From Chenopodium formosanum (lineage: Eukaryota; Streptophyta; Magnoliopsida; Caryophyllales; Amaranthaceae), in the NCBI GenBank assembly GCA_024500155.1, contig CM044879.1, forward strand, positions 7,517,501-7,581,500: 64,000 nucleotides of DNA, in the 5' to 3' direction. Below the pieces are notes generated by a model. That model was not told the origin of the DNA. It saw only the letters and a list, made by a program, of their open reading frames with translations, and ran no database searches. Positions 58,501 through 64,000 of this stretch are shown one piece after another. The position numbers were made by a program, and so were the translations under genes. The first letter of the stretch is position 1, and the number at the start of each line of letters is the position of its first letter.

Positions 58501-61500
58501 TAAGAACAAAAGTAAAATGTCATCCTAAGGGGTTGGTAGCTTAGCTAAAAATTTGGCATAAATCATATACATAATAACAAATTTGCAGTTCTAAGAAACT
58601 TAATTAAGGAACAGATTAACATTCTTGATTGCTAAGCCGCACCACAAGGATAAAAGTAAAACTATTTATCTAAGCATGAACTTCTTGATCATTGAGACAG
58701 TAGAATCAGAGTCAAGCATATGTGCATGTCATACCTAATGAAAGTAAGAATCGTAGAAAAATTATCTATTTGAATAGAATTTTTTTTTTTTTTTTTTGGA
58801 AGGATATTTGCATAGAAACCTAAAAACTAGCAAATTGTCACATTATTGAGACTTAAGGACAGATGCTCACACACTTCGAAAAAATTGAGCAAGAAAAGTC
58901 AAGACCGCAAAGTTTAAACCTCCTAAAATATTTAAAAGATTCCAATAACATATACCTAGCCATGATGCCATGGACAAGTACAAGAAGATGATCAGGCCCA
59001 CGTTCTCCATTGACTGTTGAAGACGGTTTATTTCCAGCTGTAGTACTCATTGCATGAGACTCAAACCTTTGATTTTGCCAGCTATCATTCACCCCTGAAA
59101 ACATAATCTTGATCAATAAGCCAAAGCTTTGAAAGACCAAGGAGATAAAGAGGATAAGGTTTATTACAGTTAATTCCTACTTCATTATTTTCTAAGATAA
59201 GCAATTCCATACAGATCAAAACATGCAAAATCAATCCTTCAAAAAATTTCAATATTATAATAGTTGTCATCAAGAAAATGCACTTAAAAATTAATGCTCT
59301 TCATATTTCCTTATAGCAAAAATAAATGATAGTATCATCAACAAAAATACTGTGTTGATTTGATTTAACAGTAATTTCTGAGCTTCCATTGCAGATTTAC
59401 GTCATCAGTATCATCATCAATAGCTGCTACTCTCTCTTAATAGGAGTGCAGATACATTACAAAAAATAGTAAAACCAATGTCAACATCGAACATCCCAAG
59501 TTAAAATATATAAAGACAAGAGAGCTAAAGAACCCGAAGAACATCAAGCATAACAAGGATCTAACTGGATCAAAATACATGCTTTATGCGCTTGAGTGGA
59601 TTAAAATATGCTTTATCCCCTTCTTACTCAGTGGAAATGCATCACTCCTGAAAAAAAATCTTTCATAGCAAGATAGTAACACTTAAAACATATGACGCTT
59701 CCCCCTCATACATGAGATAAAATCCACTACAAAAAAGTAATCCAATACTTAACAAAGGATAGATTTCTAATTTGGTATAGAGAGAATCACAAAAGGAAAA
59801 TGGTGTTAGTGGAATTCAACCCTAGGTATTGAGAAACACATCCCTAGACTTTAACCAACAAAGCTAGTTGGCATCCATTAGTAAAGGGTTAGATGCTTAT
59901 AACAATCATACTGCACAATTCACACTCCACTACCGCAAGGGCAGAATAAATGTACAATCAACAGTTTCTTCATAAAAATCTCTTGAAAATACCTCCTTTG
60001 GCAGTAGCCTTCCCCCTTTGCCTCTCATTCTGTCAACATAAAAAGTCACATTTTAAGCACCAAAGAGACAACCCAAACTCTGCTTCTCCAAGCAACTGCA
60101 ACCCAGAAAAGTTTCCAATTTCTCAAGTTACTACTATAGACAACGTCCATTAGACTAAATTAAGTAGAAAAAAAGGCTTCGACACATAATGTCTTGAAGG
60201 GAACACAATTTGTACAAAACAACCAATGAGGATATAGGCAACTGGGAACATTTGAACCAACTATACATGATAAGAATGAATTACTTGATCTACTAATGAA
60301 CAAGCCTATACTACGCCTCAACCCCCTAGCTAAAACAACTTCTTTCTAAGCATAAAGGACCGGCAAAGAAAGACAAGGAGATCACTCTAGCTATCTCTTA
60401 CACAACAAATTCCAAGAAACCGGAGACATTAAACAGTACCTTCATATTCAAATAAGAACCTAGTATATGTCATTCCATAACACTCATTATCTTCTTTGTA
60501 CAGTTCATGTACAAAAATATAATCTTCTCCTTCAGTGGAACAAAAGAGACAGTATCACACGCAAAGCTTTTGGCATAACACCTTAAACCCACATGCCATT
60601 ATTACAATAGAATATGCATGATACTAACTTCTTCAGTAGTTCCATATATAATATATACAAACATATCCCACCGATTTCTTCACATATATTCATTAACTAG
60701 TTAACTTCATACTGCAAACTGTCAACCATCAAATTATGCTCTCTAAATTCCACTTAATTAATCCACCCTTAACCTTTCTAAATCTACAAACATACAAATA
60801 ACATACCATCTAAAAGACAACTAACACAATACCTACCCCATGTTTTTTTAATACTCCTCTCATATTCTATCTATGGTAACAGCCAATAATATGTCTATAT
60901 GCGACAATTCATGAAATTACATCACTTCGCAATACCCTCATGCTTTCCTCCATCACCGGCAAAAGCTTCAAAAAACAGGAGCACAAGCAGCTGCCCTTCC
61001 AGTATAAGAGAGAAATAATGATCAATCAGCTTTGAGAATATGATTAATAATTCTTAGCATCTCTATACCCAAATTTCTAATATCCAAGCTCCAACAACTA
61101 GTTGATCTTAAGAAATCGATCAATAAAGTCTCCCAACATAAACTCCAACAATGGCAATCATAATTCATAACCTTCTACAATTCAAGCAATAGTAATCCCT
61201 ATTTCCTGAAATTAACCGAAACCCGACATTCAATTCCCCTTCTAAACTCCCTCAAATTCGCTCAATCAATAACTCCCCCTTCATTTTTCTACCTACATTT
61301 CACAATTCCAACATTTGCCCAAACCCCAGAAACCAACCTACCAATACAATTAACACATAAAATAATCACCCAATTGCAAACTTAAATTCAATAATATAAG
61401 CAACAAAACAAAAAACCCAAATCAAATATTCAATAAAAATAACAATAAATTACAAAAATAAAATAAAAAATTACCGGAGAAATTACATGAACTATTCGAC

Positions 61501-61685
61501 GAACAAAAATGCGAAGAAGACGACGATGACGAAGATGAAGACGACAACGATGAAGATGACGAAGAAGGAAGAGAACCACCACCACCAAGTTTAAGAGAGA
61601 AAACAGGAGAACTAACAGAATTGTTGCGCACGTATAATAAACTCACCGACGCAGCAGCAGCTGATGCTGAAGGTGATGCTGCCAT
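52584..61685 (-). CDS. DUF676 lipase-like serine esterase
   Basis: Eleven exons join in frame: 61685-61475, 59094-58956, 58494-58427, 57790-57720, 57638-57393, 55232-55069, 54283-54228, 54142-54090, 53211-53043, 52880-52783, 52685-52584. They give 458 aa with GT-AG introns throughout. Exon 1 encodes a low-complexity poly-Ser leader. The alpha/beta-hydrolase domain starts at HLLVLVHGIMASPSDW and contains the nucleophile elbow FLAHSLGGLFARYA (Ser), then NFITLASPHLGVRG and DHMVGWRTSSVR. The best match is the plant DUF676 putative serine esterase family (for example Arabidopsis At4g25770/At5g51180). The substrate is unknown; related proteins act on lipids. Intron 5 (55233-57392) contains LTR-like and repeat sequence. 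Confidence 0.93.
55560..55945 (+). repeat. Possible solo LTR in esterase intron 5
   Basis: The stretch looks like a retrotransposon LTR on plus: TATTTAAGGG (55738-55747), a leader with GGAGAGCATCCTTTCC, and GTTGTATTGTAG/TTGCAATAGAATC near the end. It differs from surrounding intron sequence. The borders and a target duplication are not certain. Confidence 0.45.
56405..56745. repeat. Decayed tandem duplication in esterase intron 5
   Basis: Three diverged units of about 110-130 bp share TTCACGT(A/T)CCTGATT(C/A)ATCACATATGC and GTCTGAGA(A/G)GGCC words. They differ by indels, so the duplication is old. Confidence 0.6.
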
Positions 61686-62295
61686 GTATATATAAATCAA
61701 TCTTCAAAAATCAAATCTTTAATTCTAATATTTGTTGGGTATCCAAGAATGGATAAAAATCGAATATTTTAATAGATTATAAACAATTTCTAATCATAAA
61801 AAAGTGGGATTTCGTTGAAAATACGAAATGCCCATACTTTTTGGAAATGGGTATGAAATGGAAAGATTAAAAAATGGGTGGGTTTAATTTTGCAGTCATA
61901 ATGTAAGGATAATTCTGGGTTTTTCTCACTCTCTTGAAAGAAGCGGATTTGGTGGGGAAAGTGCAGAGGAAGAGGAGTTGAGTTTTGTTGGTGTTAATGG
62001 AGAGATAGTAGTGGATAGATTTGGGGCGTTGAAGTTGGATTTTTTTAGCAGGATAATTTGTGACTCGTTGGGTCGTTGATGGCTTTTCATTCACATGTTG
62101 ACCGTGTCCAATTAATTAACACTACACTTTTTTCGTGAGTAGGTAAGGAGAAGGGTTTTATTGGATCGAAATCTCTTACGGGTTAACTTAGTTTGAATTA
62201 TCGAGTTAAGTTCTTTGAGAATGAGGGAAAAAAAGGTGAATTCAACACTCACAGTATTTTTAGTGGAGTTTGATACTTTGATCCCATTACCTTTA
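61686..62295. promoter_or_regulatory. Upstream region of the esterase gene
   Basis: This holds the leader and promoter of the minus-strand esterase. No reliable TATA box could be placed; the TATATATA next to the start codon (61686-61694) is too close. No other gene is visible. Confidence 0.4.
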
Positions 62296-62746
62296 CGTGG
62301 CGTTTGGCAAATGGGATTGAGAATTTGGGGAATATAGGGTGGGAGTAGGAATGGGAATTAATAGGTGAGAATTCATGAAATAATTTCAATCCCTTGTTTG
62401 ACATATTTTGGAAATAAGATTGAGAAATTTTAAATACTATGTTTGGTATGTGGGAATAATAGAGGAATTAAAAGAAAAATTTACAAGATTGCCCTTTTGT
62501 TATCATATGCCACAAAAATATATGCCACAAAACAAGGGTAGCATTGTCTTTTTAACAATTTAGTGAATTCCCCTCAAAATATTACTTGCCACCTCCAAGT
62601 AATAAAATGTAGGGAATACAAGCTAATTATTTCTAAGCCGATTCCCATTTTTATATTATAATTCCCACCAACCAAACATGGGTTTACAAAGACTAGGGAT
62701 TATTAGTCCCATTCCCAACCCATAATCCCACTTACCAAACAGCCCG
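62296..62746. mobile_element. Harbinger-type MITE (451 bp) between divergent genes
   Basis: Ends CGTGGCGTTTGGCAAATGGGA / TCCCACTTACCAAACAGCCCG are flanked by TTA (62293-62295, 62747-62749). Repeated words GGGAAT and ATTCCC lie inside both ends. It sits between the divergent esterase and 14-3-3 genes. Confidence 0.85.
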
Positions 62747-62749
62747 TTA

Positions 62750-63889
62750 GTTGTAAGATATAAAATTTTCCAGTAGATGAGATCTATGGCTTTGTTTTTT
62801 TGGTATAATATGTATGACTAATAAATTCAGTGGAAGTATTTAGAAGAACATGTTTCTTTCCATTAGGACTCATCTAGGCCCATACTTGGTCAATGGATTG
62901 CTAAGATAAAGGTGTATTTAAGCTGCAATAAATTAACTAATATCTAGAGTCCATTCGTAATTGATTGGTTCCAAGATCAAAACCATACTTGTAATCTTTT
63001 CTTTTTATTCATTGTTGTAGTAATTTAAAATTAGGTTAATTTAAAATTAGGTTAATTTATGAATAAGCTTTAGAGACCAAGAGATATGGTCTAGTCTGTA
63101 TTTTAATTCCTGAATCTGTCTTACCATATATAGTGTTGAAAAGAGGTAACAAATTGGTGGTAATGGATACTTGGCCTTTATATTAGTTTGATAATAACAA
63201 CGGTTAATTAATTCCAAATACACCTCTTATATATCAAAGATAACTATTTCACCATCTAAGCCAATTATTAATGTGTAAAACCACAAGGTTTAGTTAAAAA
63301 AAATACTAAAAAAATAACTTAATTTTTGTTTGACAATAACAGTTACAATTGAAAAGTCTTTAAAAAAATTATCTATTGCACGCCTACAACAGTAGTAACA
63401 CCCAAGCTAGCTACTCACTAGTTGAACTTTTGAAAAACTGAAATCGTATATTACATTGAAATATTTAGCATCAAGCATGAATACGTCAACTAATTTCAAA
63501 TGAATTACATTGAACTCTTGAAGTATCATGTTTCCTAAAATAAAAATACTACGTAGTAGATATTGAGGATTATTCTAAAAACTTTTCTTCGGAAAAAAAA
63601 ATAAAAAATAAAAAATAAAAGGATTATTCTAAAAACTACTCGTACAAGTACAAGACTACGTATCCTACAAGTAACACAATTTCTACCTTATCTAGACATA
63701 GACTATACTTACCTAGGTTAAATAAATAATCAAGATTTATTTTTGTACGAAAAAATAGCTATATACATCAGAATTACCATGCCTTTTCTTTCATTTTTCA
63801 ATTCTTAAATTAAAATTAAACCCTCCCAATTGGCCAAAACCTTCACGATTACCCTAATTCTCTTGAATCTTGATCGCTCCGATCCTCTC
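62750..63889 (+). other. Upstream region of the 14-3-3 gene
   Basis: No gene. AT-rich, with a 14-bp direct repeat (AAAATTAGGTTAAT at 63028 and 63043) and an A-rich tract with a repeated GGATTATTCTAAAAACT (63567 and 63621). The last 100 bp should hold the 5' UTR. Confidence 0.45.
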
Positions 63890-63962
63890 ATGGCTTCTTC
63901 AAGCGAACGTTACGACATCATCTACCTCGCTAAGCTAGCCGCCCAAGCCGAACGCTATGATG
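63890..63962 (+). CDS. 14-3-3 protein, first exon only
   Basis: The ATG at 63890 opens MASSSERYDIIYLAKLAAQAERYD, the N-terminal helix of a 14-3-3 (general regulatory factor) protein, where YxAKLAEQAERYDEM is the family signature. The exon ends at GAT G|GTATGT, a good donor in phase 1, and the gene continues beyond the right edge. 14-3-3 dimers bind phosphorylated targets in signalling and metabolism. The Glu usual in AEQAERY is Ala here. Confidence 0.85.
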
Positions 63963-64000
63963 GTATGTTCTAACTCGTCACTTTCAATTCTTTCACGTAG

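Noticed and set aside
1..64000. CRISPR arrays, operons or bacterial-type systems
   Set aside because: The tandem arrays are plant minisatellites; genes are spliced eukaryotic genes.

Overview
This is nuclear DNA of a flowering plant, almost certainly a eudicot. Spliced genes use GT-AG introns, intergenic DNA is very AT-rich, and plant families are present: SAG12/SAG39-type papain proteases, a PLS-class PPR gene, PTF2, a PR-1 protein, an isoprenylated HMA protein and a 14-3-3 gene. Transposon debris fills most of the rest. The species cannot be named from the sequence alone.

Left part (1-20500): a minus-strand tandem cluster of C1A papain-like cysteine protease genes. Three copies look intact, each with two exons split at the same phase-1 position beside the active-site Cys: CP1 (7277-9000), CP2 (12529-13684) and CP3 (18418-20376). 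Five relics (1-437, 1196-1480, 14836-15268, 15293-15644, 16651-16960) keep only exon-1 sequence. Order and flanking similarity suggest that a unit of 'gene + upstream region + old relic' was copied at least three times. A 5'-truncated, broken Ty1-copia retrotransposon (1512 to about 7105) lies in the cluster and is itself split by a 2.6-kb element with a 10-bp target duplication.

Middle (20500-31300): a transposon-rich gap. It holds Harbinger/Tourist-type MITEs (TTA or TAA duplications), Stowaway elements (TA duplications), Helitron-like elements, a tRNA-derived SINE and a Mutator-like element with inverted repeats of about 100 bp. Several insertions can be checked against paralogous empty sites inside the window.

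Right part (31300-64000): mostly single-copy genes. A PPR gene on + carries two in-frame stop codons. Next come a small zinc-ribbon protein resembling the C-terminal domain of DUSP12-type phosphatases (+), the intronless TFIIB-related factor PTF2 (+), an intronless PR-1-like secreted protein (-), a three-exon HIPP metal-binding protein with a CaaX end (+), an 11-exon DUF676 lipase-like serine esterase of 458 aa (-), and the first exon of a 14-3-3 gene (+) running off the right edge.

The genes do not form one pathway. The protease cluster is a local family expansion and the rest are independent housekeeping or stress genes. I found no clear undescribed system. The most unusual items are the tRNA-like A/B-box cassette inside the Helitron-like repeats, the changed active-site motif of CP2, the insertions with visible empty sites, and the PPR gene open in one frame for 676 codons except for two stops.
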